From Streptomyces poonensis (GTDB lineage: Bacteria; Actinomycetota; Actinomycetes; Streptomycetales; Streptomycetaceae): a stretch of 64,000 nt of DNA. The notes below the pieces were generated by a model. That model ran no database searches and had not been told where the DNA came from. It was given only the letters and a program-made list of their open reading frames with translations. This document shows positions 34,562 through 44,083 of this stretch, one piece after another. The stretch is from NCBI RefSeq assembly GCF_014650915.1, contig NZ_BMVW01000016.1:62001-126000 (forward strand), written 5' to 3'. The first letter of the stretch is position 1; each line of letters starts with the position of its first letter. The position numbers and the translations under genes are program-made.

Positions 34562-35782
34562 ATGCCGTTTTCCCGCCTTCTGCCTCGGCCGTCCCGGCTG
34601 ATCGGTGTTCTGCTCCTCCTGCTGGCCGCGGTACTGGCCGGCCCCGTTCCCGATGCGCGCGCGGCGGCCGGGCTGATACGGGTCACCGACTTCGGCTCCG
34701 ATCCCGGCCAGTTGGGCATGTACGTGTACCGGCCGGCTTCCTTGCCCACCGCGCCGCCCGTCGTCGTCGCGCTGCACGGCTGCTCCCAGAGCGCCCAGGT
34801 CTACGCCGACAACTCCGGCCTGGCCGAACTCGCCGAGCGCCGCGGCTTCCTGCTCGTCCTCGCCGAGCAGTCCTCGTCCAACAACCTCAACAAGTGCTTC
34901 AACTGGTTCCAGCCCGCCGATGTCCGGCGCGGCCAGGGCGAGGCCGCCTCGATCCGGCAGATGGTCGCGCACGCCGTCTCCGCGCTGGGGGCCGATCCCG
35001 AGCGTGTGTACGTGACGGGGCTGTCCGCCGGGGGCGCGATGACCTCGGTCATGCTCGCCGCCTATCCGGATGTCTTCGCCGCCGGCGCGGTCGTGGCGGG
35101 ACTGCCGTACGACTGTGCCAGAGATGTGGTCACCGCCTACAGCTGCATGAGTCCTGGTGTGGACCGTGCTCCCGCCCAGTGGGCCGAGAGTGTGCGCAAC
35201 GCCCAGTCCTCCTGGACCGGGCCCTGGCCGCGCGTCGCCATCTGGCACGGTGACCGGGACACCACGGTCGTACCGCGCAACGCCGATGAGCTGAGGGACC
35301 AGTGGACCGCCGTGCACGGCCTGTCCCCGACTCCCTCCCGCACTGACGTGATCGGTTCCGGCAGCACCAGGCGGGAGCAGTACACAGCCCCGGACGGCTC
35401 GGTCGCCGTCGAGGTCGACCGGGTGTCCGGTATCGGGCACGGCACGCCCGTCGATCCTGGTACGGGTGCCGAGCAGTGCGGCAGCACCGGTGCCGCGTAC
35501 TTCCTCGACAGCATCTGCTCCAGCCACTGGATTGCCGAGTTCTTCGACTTGGAGGAGGGGGGAGGAGGGGACGACGGTGGCGAGCAGCCGGGTGACACGC
35601 CGGAATGCTGGACGGGCAGCAACTACCAGCACGTACAGGCGGGCCGGGCCACTGTCGCTGGTGGCTACGCCTACGCCAAGGGGTCCGGTCAGAACATGGG
35701 CCTGTACAACACGTTCGTCACCCACACGTTGAGGGAGTCGCCTGCGGGTCACTATGTGCTCGCCGATGGTGTTTGTCCCTGA
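34562..35782 (+). CDS. Secreted PHB depolymerase-family esterase (CE1-like)
   Basis: A 406-residue exported alpha/beta-hydrolase. After the signal peptide (SRLLPRPSRLIGVLLLLLAA to ARA-AAG) comes the type-1 depolymerase/LpqC-like catalytic domain with VVALHGCSQSAQVYADNSG, the lipase box GLSAGGAM (nucleophile Ser), GDRDTTV (Asp) and GIGHGTPVDPG (His). A Gly/Asp linker (EEGGGGDDGGEQPGD) leads to a C-terminal ~50-residue domain (SNYQHVQAGRATVAGGYAYA...) found at the end of many such enzymes. Substrates could be short-chain polyhydroxyalkanoates or acetyl/feruloyl esters. AGGAGA lies before the ATG. Confidence 0.85.
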   Translation: MPFSRLLPRPSRLIGVLLLLLAAVLAGPVPDARAAAGLIRVTDFGSDPGQLGMYVYRPASLPTAPPVVVALHGCSQSAQVYADNSGLAELAERRGFLLVLAEQSSSNNLNKCFNWFQPADVRRGQGEAASIRQMVAHAVSALGADPERVYVTGLSAGGAMTSVMLAAYPDVFAAGAVVAGLPYDCARDVVTAYSCMSPGVDRAPAQWAESVRNAQSSWTGPWPRVAIWHGDRDTTVVPRNADELRDQWTAVHGLSPTPSRTDVIGSGSTRREQYTAPDGSVAVEVDRVSGIGHGTPVDPGTGAEQCGSTGAAYFLDSICSSHWIAEFFDLEEGGGGDDGGEQPGDTPECWTGSNYQHVQAGRATVAGGYAYAKGSGQNMGLYNTFVTHTLRESPAGHYVLADGVCP

Positions 35783-35827
35783 CCCATCGCCAGTGGGTGG
35801 GGGACGAGTGCCTGGTGAACCTCCCGA

Positions 35828-35866
35828 CCATGGTGACCGGCCACGTTACGGGCCGGTCAACCATGG
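35828..35866. terminator. Hairpin terminator after the esterase gene
   Basis: CCATGGTGACCGGCC (35828-35842) and GGCCGGTCAACCATGG (35851-35866) pair with a single bulge and an 8-base loop, 45 bases after the esterase stop. Confidence 0.65.
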
Positions 35867-35907
35867 CGGCCGCGCCCATGTCCGACGCCACACCCCGGTC
35901 CTAGCCT

Positions 35908-35942
35908 CCGTCAACCGTCAACCGTCAACCGTCAACCGTCAG
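35908..35942. repeat. Five tandem copies of a 7-bp repeat
   Basis: CCGTCAA is repeated four times exactly and once as CCGTCAG at 35908-35942, about 50 bases upstream of the next gene. Confidence 0.9.
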
Positions 35943-35990
35943 CCGGCGAGCGGACAGCGAGCCGCCCGCCCCACTCCGCCCGGAGGCCCG

Positions 35991-37514
35991 ATGTCGCCAC
36001 GCACCCCACGCACCCGCACCCCACGCACCCGCACCCCACGCACCCGCACAAGAACCACTCCCTGCCCACGGCGCCGCACCACACTCACGCTCCTGACCCT
36101 CACCGCCGCCGCGCTGGCCCTCATCCCACCTCCCGCTGCCAGCGCACTGCCGACGGGAGCAGCCGGCGCCGGGGAACACTGCGCGCGGCCCGCGTCGGCG
36201 TCTCCGGCCCCGCTCCCGGTCCCACTCCCGGCCCTGACTCTGCGCGTCCCCGGCGCCGCCCACCAGCAGGTGGACTGCCTCGACGAACTCACCACCGCGG
36301 GAACGGTCGCCTCCGGCCACACCCAGCCCACCGACTGGGCCGGTCTCACCCCCGCAGGCCTCGCGACACCCACCGGTGTCCCCGGCATCCAGATCGACGG
36401 GTACTTCCCCGACAGCTCCGCCACCAACACGCACCACGGCTGGAACCACGACTCCCAGTTCGTCATCCGGCTCCCCGACCGCTGGAACGGCGGTCTCGTC
36501 GTGTCCGGCTCCCCGGGCAACCGAGCGCAGTACGCCAACGACCGTGCCATCGCCGACTGGGTGCTCGCCAAGGGGTACGCCTTCGCCGCCACCGACAAGG
36601 GCAACACCGGTCTCTCCTTCTTCAGGGACGGCCGCGGGCCCGGTGACGCCGTCGCCGAGTGGAACACCCGCCTGACCCAGCTCACCCGCGCCGCCCGCGC
36701 CGTCGTCGCGCAGCGCTACCACCGGCCGCCGTCCCGCACCCTCGCCACCGGGATGTCGAACGGGGGCTACCTCGTACGGTGGCAACTGGAGAACCACCCG
36801 GAGCTGTACGACGGGGGAGTGGACTGGGAAGGCACCCTGTGGCGCGCCGAGGGGCCCAACCCGCTGACCTTCCTGCCGCCAGCCCTGCGCCACTACCCCG
36901 TGTACGCCGCCGGCGGACCCGGAGCGGGGGAAGCCGCGGCGGCGATGCACGCCGCGGGTTACCCGTCCGGCTCCGAGTTCCTGTGGGAGTACCACCACCG
37001 GGTCTACTGGGACCTCACCCAGCGGATCTACCGCGAGGAGTTCGACCCCGGTTACGACGGGGCGACCGAAGCGGGGACGCCGTACTGCGCCGCGGGCACC
37101 GGCGCACCGGCCTGCGACGCGGACTACGACTACGCCGCCCGCGCCCCCGCCGCCGGGCCCGCCGTCCAGCGGGTCGCGCTGACCGGCCGGATCGGCAGGC
37201 CGCTGATCACCCTGCACGGCACGCTCGACGTGCTGTTGCCGATCGGCCAGGACTCCGACGTCTACGCCCGCATGGTGCGCGAGGCCGGACGCGGCGGTCT
37301 GCACCGCTACTACCGCATCGAGGACGGCACCCACACCGACGCCCTGGTGGACGTCTTCCCGGACCGGTTGCGCCCGCTGCTGCCGTGTCACCGGTCCGCC
37401 TTCACCGCGCTGGAGCGGTGGCTCACCGACGGCCGGCGCCCGCCCGCGAGTCACACCGTCGTCCGGCCCGGAGAAGCGACCGCCGACCATCTTCTGACCC
37501 GGTGCCGGCTCTAG
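35991..37514 (+). CDS. Secreted alpha/beta-hydrolase (tannase/feruloyl esterase or 3HB-oligomer hydrolase-like)
   Basis: A 507-residue exported hydrolase. The N-terminus is a run of about four RTRTP-like repeats (encoded by CGCACCCCACGCACC-type DNA repeats) preceding the hydrophobic core TLTLLTLTAAALALIPPPAA. The mature protein shows GGLVVSGSPGNRAQYANDRA, the nucleophile elbow TGMSNGGYLVRW, the Asp-bearing LHGTLDVLLPI and the His in RIEDGTHTDALVD. This set resembles secreted 3-hydroxybutyrate oligomer hydrolases and tannase/feruloyl esterases. Following a depolymerase-like gene, oligomer hydrolysis is attractive but not proven. GGAGG lies four bases before the ATG. Confidence 0.8.
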   Translation: MSPRTPRTRTPRTRTPRTRTRTTPCPRRRTTLTLLTLTAAALALIPPPAASALPTGAAGAGEHCARPASASPAPLPVPLPALTLRVPGAAHQQVDCLDELTTAGTVASGHTQPTDWAGLTPAGLATPTGVPGIQIDGYFPDSSATNTHHGWNHDSQFVIRLPDRWNGGLVVSGSPGNRAQYANDRAIADWVLAKGYAFAATDKGNTGLSFFRDGRGPGDAVAEWNTRLTQLTRAARAVVAQRYHRPPSRTLATGMSNGGYLVRWQLENHPELYDGGVDWEGTLWRAEGPNPLTFLPPALRHYPVYAAGGPGAGEAAAAMHAAGYPSGSEFLWEYHHRVYWDLTQRIYREEFDPGYDGATEAGTPYCAAGTGAPACDADYDYAARAPAAGPAVQRVALTGRIGRPLITLHGTLDVLLPIGQDSDVYARMVREAGRGGLHRYYRIEDGTHTDALVDVFPDRLRPLLPCHRSAFTALERWLTDGRRPPASHTVVRPGEATADHLLTRCRL

Positions 37515-37700
37515 CGGTCCGTACACGGGGGCCGGGCCGGCCGGGTTCTTCCGGTCACGGTCCGCAGCCGCACCAGCGTTCAGGCCCTGCACACGGCTCG
37601 CCGCGGCGCAACCGGACGGCGTACCGACTCGGACGGGTGAGTGGGGGGTACTCGCGCGCCGCACATCAGTGATGGCAGAGCGAGAGCGAAGGAGACCCCC

Positions 37701-38705
<1,005 letters not shown>

Positions 38706-38789
38706 CCCGCCGACGCCCTCATGGGCGCCACTCTGCGTAACCGTCTGACGGTTGCACAACGTGACGAATCGGTGAAAGTCCGGGCGAGT

Positions 38790-38810
38790 TGTCTCCAAGT
38801 GTTTGAGACA
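38790..38810. promoter_or_regulatory. Inverted repeat TGTCTC-N9-GAGACA upstream of the glycan operon
   Basis: Arms 38790-38795 and 38805-38810 are perfect 6-bp inverted copies in a locally AT-rich stretch, 64 bases before the carbamoyltransferase ATG. It is a candidate operator of the operon that starts there. Confidence 0.4.
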
Positions 38811-38873
38811 GCTGTCGGGGGGCGACCCGGGGAAGCCGAGGTTCCCCGCACACTCTCCGGGACGGAGCCGCTC

Positions 38874-40499
38874 ATGCGCATCCTTGGTATCAACGCCCTG
38901 TTCCACGACCCGGCCGCCGCCCTCGTCGTCGACGGCACGACCGTAGCGGCCGCCGAGGAGGAGCGCTTCAGCCGGCGCAAGCACGGCAAGCGGCCCGTGC
39001 CGTTCTCGGCCTGGGAGCTGCCCGAGCAGGCCGCCCGCTGGTGCCTCGAGTACGGGGGGATACCGCCCGGAGAGCTCGACGCGGTCACGTACTCCTTCGA
39101 CCCGCGGCTCGCCCGCCCCGCCGCCGAGATGGGGCTGCACGACCCCTTCGACCCGCTGCGTCTGGAGTACGCGGAGCGGGCGCCCGAGTTCCTCGCCGAG
39201 GCGCTGCCCGGCCTGGACCCGGCGAAGGTCGTCTTCGTCCCCCACCACATCGCGCACGCCGCCTCCGCCGGGCCGGCCTCCCCGTACCCGGACAGCGCGG
39301 TCCTCGTGCTCGACGGCCGCGGCGAGGCGGCCTCCCATCTCGCGGGCCGCTTCCAGGACGGCACCCTGAACACGCTCGCCGCCCAGGCGCTGCCCGACTC
39401 GCTCGGCCTGGTGTACGAAGAACTCACCGCCCACCTCGGCTTCCTGCGCAGCAGCGACGAGTACAAGGTGATGGCGCTCGCCTCCTACGGCAAGCCCCGC
39501 TTCCTGCCCCAGCTGCGCGGTTACGTCCACGCCACCGGCGACGGAGGCTTCCGCGCGCGGGACGTCGACTGGGCGGCCTTCGTCCCGCCGCGCGCGGGGG
39601 ACGAGCCGTGGAAGCAGGACCACGCCGACCTCGCCGCCAGCGCCCAGGCCGTCCTGGAGGAGACCCTCCTCGACCTCGCGCACTGGCTGCACCGGGAGGC
39701 GGGCGGCGACGCCCTCGCCCTCGCCGGGGGCGTGGCCCTGAACTGCGTCGCCAACTCCAAGCTCGCCGCGCAGGGACCGTACCGGCATGTGTGGGTGCAG
39801 CCCGCGGCCGGTGACGCGGGCACCGCCCTCGGCGGCGCCCTGTACCTCGCCGAGAACCCCGCCCCCATGGCGGGCGCCGACCTCGGCCGCGGCTGGAGCG
39901 ACGACGAGCTGCGCGCCTGGCTCGACGCGGCGGCCGTACCGTACGAGGAGCCGGAGGACATCGCCGAGACGGTCGCCGAGGAGCTCGCCCGGGACGGTGT
40001 CGTCGCCTGGTTCCAGGGACGCAGCGAGTACGGGCCACGGGCCCTCGGCCACCGCTCCCTGCTCGCCCACCCGGGCCGGGCGGAGAACCTGGAACGCCTC
40101 AACACGGTCAAGGGGCGCGAGGAGTTCCGGCCGGTCGCGCCGATGGTGCTCACCGAGCGGGCCGCCGACATCTTCCAGGGGCCGCTGCCCAGCCCGTACA
40201 TGCTGTTCGTGCACGACGTCGTCCGCGACTGGCGCGACCGCATCCCGGCGGTGGTCCACGTCGACGGCACCGCGCGCGTCCAGACCGTCGACGCACGTCA
40301 GGAGCCGCTGGTCGCCCGGATGCTGAGCGCCTTCGAACGGCGCACCGGACTGCCCGTGGTCGTCAACACCAGCCTCAACACCGCCGGGCGGCCCATGGTC
40401 GACGATCCCCGCGACGCGCTGGAGTGCTTCGGCTCCGCGCCGGTGGATCTGCTGGCGATCGGGCCGTTCGCGGTCCGCAGGGGACGGATGTTCGCATGA
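38874..40499 (+). CDS. Carbamoyltransferase (NodU/TobZ-like)
   Basis: A 541-residue O-carbamoyltransferase. The N-terminal Kae1-like domain opens with ILGINALFHDPAAALVVDG and contains the metal-binding HHIAHAAS; the C-terminal domain has FQGRSEYGPRALGHRSLLA and NTSLNTAGRPMVDDP. Such enzymes make carbamoyladenylate from carbamoyl phosphate and ATP and transfer the carbamoyl group to a sugar hydroxyl. In this operon the acceptor is probably a glycan or lipid-linked sugar. GGAG lies six bases before the ATG, and its TGA overlaps the next ATG (ATGA). Confidence 0.88.
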   Translation: MRILGINALFHDPAAALVVDGTTVAAAEEERFSRRKHGKRPVPFSAWELPEQAARWCLEYGGIPPGELDAVTYSFDPRLARPAAEMGLHDPFDPLRLEYAERAPEFLAEALPGLDPAKVVFVPHHIAHAASAGPASPYPDSAVLVLDGRGEAASHLAGRFQDGTLNTLAAQALPDSLGLVYEELTAHLGFLRSSDEYKVMALASYGKPRFLPQLRGYVHATGDGGFRARDVDWAAFVPPRAGDEPWKQDHADLAASAQAVLEETLLDLAHWLHREAGGDALALAGGVALNCVANSKLAAQGPYRHVWVQPAAGDAGTALGGALYLAENPAPMAGADLGRGWSDDELRAWLDAAAVPYEEPEDIAETVAEELARDGVVAWFQGRSEYGPRALGHRSLLAHPGRAENLERLNTVKGREEFRPVAPMVLTERAADIFQGPLPSPYMLFVHDVVRDWRDRIPAVVHVDGTARVQTVDARQEPLVARMLSAFERRTGLPVVVNTSLNTAGRPMVDDPRDALECFGSAPVDLLAIGPFAVRRGRMFA

Positions 40500-41506
40500 C
40501 CGGCACCGCCACCGCCTACGCCGTGGTGATCCCGACGCTCGTGCGGGACACGCTGGCCGGCTGTCTCGCGGCGCTCGCCGCCGCGGACGGGACCGCGCCC
40601 GCCGAGATCGTCCTCGTCGACGACCGCCCCGAGCCCGACGACACCGCCCTGGAGCACCCGCTGAGCGTCCTCGGCGAGCTGCGCGCCCGGACCACCGTGC
40701 TGCGCAGCGGGGGCCTCGGGCCCGCCGCCGCGCGCAACCGCGGACTGCGGGCCGTCACCGCGCCGTGGGTCGTCTTCCTCGACGACGACGTGCAGGTCGG
40801 ACCGCACTGGAGCGAGCAGCTGTCCCAGGACATCGCGGAGGCGGCGCCCGACACGGCCGCCGTGCAGGGCGTGATCACGGTGCCGCTGCCCGGCGAACGC
40901 CGCCCCACCGACTGGGAACGCGGCACCGCCGGGCTCGCGACGGCCCACTGGATCACCGCCGACATGGCCTTCCGCACCGAGGTCCTCGGCTACCTCGGCG
41001 GCTTCGACGAACGGTTCCGCCGGGCCTTCCGCGAGGACGCCGACCTCGCGCTGCGCGTCCTGGACGCCGGCTGGGGCGTACGGCGCGGCCGGCGCACCAC
41101 CCGGCACCCGGTGCGCGCCGCCGGCCGCTGGGTGTCGCTGCGCGCCCAGCGCGGCAACGCCGACGACGCGCTCATGGTCCGGCTGCACGGACCCGACTGG
41201 TGGACCAGGGCGGCCGCCCCCCGCGGCCGTATCCGGCGCCATCTGGCCATCACCGCCGCGGGCGCCACCGCGTGCGCGCTCGCCGTGGCGGGCCGGCGCG
41301 CCGGAGCGGCGGCGGCGGGCCTGGTCTGGGCGGCCGGCACCGCCGAGTTCGCCTGGGCGCGTATCGCCCCCGGGCCGCGCACCCGGCACGAGGTGGAGAC
41401 CATGCTCGCCACCAGCGTGCTCATCCCGCCCGCCGCGACCTGGCACTGGCTCACCGGACTATGGCGTCACCGTGCCGCCGGGCCCTGGCTGCAGGAGGCG
41501 CGATGA
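40496..41506 (+). CDS. Glycosyltransferase family 2
   Basis: A 336-residue GT-A glycosyltransferase. AVVIPTLVRDTLAGCLAAL starts the nucleotide-sugar fold, EIVLVDDRPEP gives the first acidic pair, FLDDDVQVG is the metal-binding DxD and FREDADLALRVLDAGW the acceptor-side ED motif. The C-terminal ~100 residues include a hydrophobic region (AITAAGATACALAVAGRRAG and neighbours) that could anchor it in the membrane. It overlaps both neighbours by four bases (ATGA), so it belongs to the coupled operon. Donor and acceptor are unknown. Confidence 0.87.
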   Translation: MTGTATAYAVVIPTLVRDTLAGCLAALAAADGTAPAEIVLVDDRPEPDDTALEHPLSVLGELRARTTVLRSGGLGPAAARNRGLRAVTAPWVVFLDDDVQVGPHWSEQLSQDIAEAAPDTAAVQGVITVPLPGERRPTDWERGTAGLATAHWITADMAFRTEVLGYLGGFDERFRRAFREDADLALRVLDAGWGVRRGRRTTRHPVRAAGRWVSLRAQRGNADDALMVRLHGPDWWTRAAAPRGRIRRHLAITAAGATACALAVAGRRAGAAAAGLVWAAGTAEFAWARIAPGPRTRHEVETMLATSVLIPPAATWHWLTGLWRHRAAGPWLQEAR

Positions 41507-42045
41507 CCGGAGTCCAGGCCGTGTTCTTCGACCGCGACGGCACCCTCGTCGAGGACGTCCCCTACAACGGCGACCCGGACCTCGTACGGCCCGTCGCGGG
41601 AGCCGGCGAGGCCCTGGGCCTGCTGCGGACGCACGGCATACGCACCGGGGTCGTGACCAACCAGTCCGGCATCGGGCGCGGTCTGCTCACCCACGACGAG
41701 GTGCGCCGCGTCGACGAACGCGTCGAGGAACTGCTCGGGCCGTTCGACGTCTGGGCGGTGTGCCCGCACGCCCCCGAGGACGGGTGCGACTGCCGCAAGC
41801 CCGCGCCGGGGCTCGTGCTCTGTGCGGCCCGGACGCTCGGCGTCGCGCCCGCGGAGTGCGTCGTCGTCGGCGACATCGGCTCCGACCTGGAGGCGGCCCG
41901 CCGGGCGGGAGCGCGCGGCATCCTCGTGCCGACCCCCGTCACCCGCCGGGAGGAGACGGAGACCGCCGAGTGGGTGGCCACCGACCTGTGGGAGGCGGTG
42001 CGGTCCCTGGTGCCGCAGGACGCCGTGGGCGGGTGGGTGCCGTGA
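41503..42045 (+). CDS. gmhB: D-glycero-D-manno-heptose-1,7-bisphosphate phosphatase (GmhB-like HAD)
   Basis: A 180-residue HAD-family phosphatase. FFDRDGTLVED carries the nucleophile Asp10, VVTNQSGIGRG motif II, and the zinc-binding set C87, H89, C95, C97 (CPHAPEDGCDC) is diagnostic of GmhB and close relatives; CRKPAPG and VGDIGSDLEAA complete the active site. It removes the 7-phosphate of heptose-1,7-bisphosphate. GmhA- and HldE-like genes lie in the same operon. It overlaps the upstream gene by ATGA and the downstream GT9 frame by GTGA. Confidence 0.88.
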   Translation: MTGVQAVFFDRDGTLVEDVPYNGDPDLVRPVAGAGEALGLLRTHGIRTGVVTNQSGIGRGLLTHDEVRRVDERVEELLGPFDVWAVCPHAPEDGCDCRKPAPGLVLCAARTLGVAPAECVVVGDIGSDLEAARRAGARGILVPTPVTRREETETAEWVATDLWEAVRSLVPQDAVGGWVP

Positions 42046-42113
42046 AGGCTTATCGGGAAGGTGCCGTGAAGGCCCACCGGGAGAGTGCCGCGGATGCCCA
42101 CCGGGAGGATGCC
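42042..42113 (+). repeat. Three 24-bp in-frame repeats of a translation start region
   Basis: Units 42042-42065, 42066-42089 and 42090-42113 share the pattern GTGAAGGCCCACCGGGAGagTGCC and lead into GTGAAGGCC at 42114. The first two units and the final junction each have a GTG codon, and each unit has a GGGAAG/GGGAG/GGGAGG tract, so the ribosome-binding region has been copied in tandem. Confidence 0.9.
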
Positions 42114-43109
42114 GTGAAGGCCCTCGTCACCCGGCTCGACAGCTTCGGCGACGTGCTGCTCGCCGGGCCCGCCGTGCGCGCCGTGGCCGCCCGCGCCGAC
42201 TCCGTCACCCTGCTGTGCGGGCCGCTCGGGGAGCCCGCCGCGCGCATGCTGCCCGGCGTGGACCGCGTCCTCGTCTGGGACGCGCCCTGGGCGGGGTTCG
42301 AGCCGCCGCCCGTGGACCGCGAGGACATCGCCCGGCTCGTGGCGTCCGTCGCGTCCGTCGGCGCGGACACGGCGCTCGTCCTCACCTCCTACCACCAGTC
42401 CCCGCTGCCCACGGCCCTGTTGCTGCGCCTGGCCGGGGTGGCGCGCATCGCCGCCGACAGCGAGGACTACCCCGGCTCCCTGCTCGACGTACGCCACCAC
42501 CGGGCGCCGCACGCGCACGAGGCGGAGGCGGCGCTCGACCTGGCAGCGGCCGCCGGGTTCCCGGCCGCCGACGACGGGCTGCTGCGCGTCCGGCACGTGC
42601 CCGACGCCACCGCCCTGACCGGCGCCGGGCCGTATGTCGTGCTGCACCCGGGCGCGAGCGTCCCCGCCCGCGGCTGGAGCCCCGGACGCTGCGCCGAGGC
42701 GGTCGCCGAGCTCACCGCCGCGGGCCACCGCGTCGTGGTGACCGGCGGCCCCGGGGAGTGCGACCTCACCGCGTACGTGGCCGGGGGCCAGGCCCTCGAC
42801 CTCGGCGGGCGCACGGACGCACCGTCGCTCGCCGGGGTGCTCGCGCGCGCGGACGCCGTGATCACGGGCAACACGGGCCCCGCCCATCTGGCCGCCGCCG
42901 TCGGCACCCCCGTCGTCTCCCTGTTCGCCCCGGTCGTGCCCGCCGAGCGCTGGCGGCCGTACGGCGTCCCGTACGTCCTGCTCGGCGACCAGGACGCACC
43001 GTGCGCGGGCACCCGCGCGCGGGAGTGTCCCGTCCCCGGACACCCCTGCCTGAACTCGGTGACCGCGTACGACGTGCTCACCGCGACGGAGAAGGTGATG
43101 CAGGCATGA
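42114..43109 (+). CDS. Glycosyltransferase family 9 (heptosyltransferase-like)
   Basis: A 331-residue GT9 protein from the preferred GTG at 42114 (GGGAGG five bases upstream); starts at 42042 and 42066 would add up to 24 residues made of the repeat. The N-terminal ALVTRLDSFGDVLLAGPAVR and C-terminal LAGVLARADAVITGNTGPAH match heptosyltransferases such as RfaF/WaaC, including VVLHPGASVPARGWSPGR and VVVTGGPGECDL. It should transfer heptose from a nucleotide donor, which the GmhA, GmhB and HldE genes of this operon can make. Confidence 0.87.
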   Translation: MKALVTRLDSFGDVLLAGPAVRAVAARADSVTLLCGPLGEPAARMLPGVDRVLVWDAPWAGFEPPPVDREDIARLVASVASVGADTALVLTSYHQSPLPTALLLRLAGVARIAADSEDYPGSLLDVRHHRAPHAHEAEAALDLAAAAGFPAADDGLLRVRHVPDATALTGAGPYVVLHPGASVPARGWSPGRCAEAVAELTAAGHRVVVTGGPGECDLTAYVAGGQALDLGGRTDAPSLAGVLARADAVITGNTGPAHLAAAVGTPVVSLFAPVVPAERWRPYGVPYVLLGDQDAPCAGTRARECPVPGHPCLNSVTAYDVLTATEKVMQA

Positions 43110-44083
43110 GGATCCTGATCTGGCACGTGCACGGCTCGTGGACGACGGCGTTCGTCCAGGGCCCGCACACGTACCTCGTCCCCGTCACCCCCGACAGAGG
43201 ACCCGACGGCCTCGGCCGCGCCCGCACCTGGGACTGGCCGGACGACGTCGTCGAACTCCCGCCCGAGCGGCTCCGGGAGACCGACGTCGACCTGGTCGTC
43301 CTCCAGCGCCCGCACGAGGCCGACCTGGCCGAGCGGTGGCTCGGCGGCCGCCGGCCCGGCCGGGACGTCCCGGCCGTCTACCTGGAGCACAACGCCCCCC
43401 ACGGCTGCTCTCCCGGCGTTCCCGACACCCGTCACCCGGCCGCCGGCCTGCCCGGCGAGGTGACCCTCGTCCACGTCACCCACTTCAACCGCCTGATGTG
43501 GGACGCGGGCGGCGCCCCGACCGCCGTGATCGAGCACGGCATCGTCGACCCGGGCCCCCTGTACACCGGCGAACTCGACCGCGCCGCCGTCGTCGTCAAC
43601 GACCCGCTGCGCCGCGGCCGCACCGTCGGCGCCGACCTGCTGCCCGCGTTCGCGGCCGCAGCCCCGCTGGACGTGTTCGGCATGGGCACCGACGGCCTCG
43701 CCGAACACCTCGGCCTCCCGCCCGGCCGCTGCCGCACCCGCGACCTGCCCCAGTCCGCGCTGCACACGGAACTGGCCCGGCGCCGCGTCTACGCCCACCC
43801 CGTCCGCTGGACCTCCCTCGGACTGTCCCTGCTGGAGGCGATGCACCTCGGCATGCCCGTGGTCGCCCTCGCCACCACCGAGGTCACCGAGGCGGTCCCG
43901 CCCGGAGCCGGAGTGGTCTCCAACCGGATCGAGGAACTGACCGACGCCGTACGGACCTTCACCGCCGATCCCGCGCACGCGCGCGTGGTGGGCGAGAAGG
44001 CCCGCACGGCCGCGCTCGCCCGCTACGGGCTGGCCCGCTTCCTGGACGACTGGGAGCGGCTGATCAAGGAGGTGACCCGATGA
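43106..44083 (+). CDS. Glycosyltransferase (GT-B, group 1-like)
   Basis: A 325-residue protein starting MRILIWHVHGSWTTAFVQG. The N-terminal half has VDLVVLQRPHEADLAERW and VYLEHNAPHGCSPG; the C-terminal half has DVFGMGTDGL and the donor-binding region RWTSLGLSLLEAMHLGMPVV, where the E-x7-E-like pattern of group-1 transferases is reduced. It is annotated broadly as a GT-B glycosyltransferase. Overlaps of four bases (ATGA) on both sides place it in the operon. Confidence 0.8.
   Translation: MRILIWHVHGSWTTAFVQGPHTYLVPVTPDRGPDGLGRARTWDWPDDVVELPPERLRETDVDLVVLQRPHEADLAERWLGGRRPGRDVPAVYLEHNAPHGCSPGVPDTRHPAAGLPGEVTLVHVTHFNRLMWDAGGAPTAVIEHGIVDPGPLYTGELDRAAVVVNDPLRRGRTVGADLLPAFAAAAPLDVFGMGTDGLAEHLGLPPGRCRTRDLPQSALHTELARRRVYAHPVRWTSLGLSLLEAMHLGMPVVALATTEVTEAVPPGAGVVSNRIEELTDAVRTFTADPAHARVVGEKARTAALARYGLARFLDDWERLIKEVTR

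Noticed and set aside
35908..35942. CRISPR-like repeat array
   Set aside because: The 7-bp units are directly adjacent with no spacers and no cas genes are present; the same holds for the 16-bp and 24-bp arrays.
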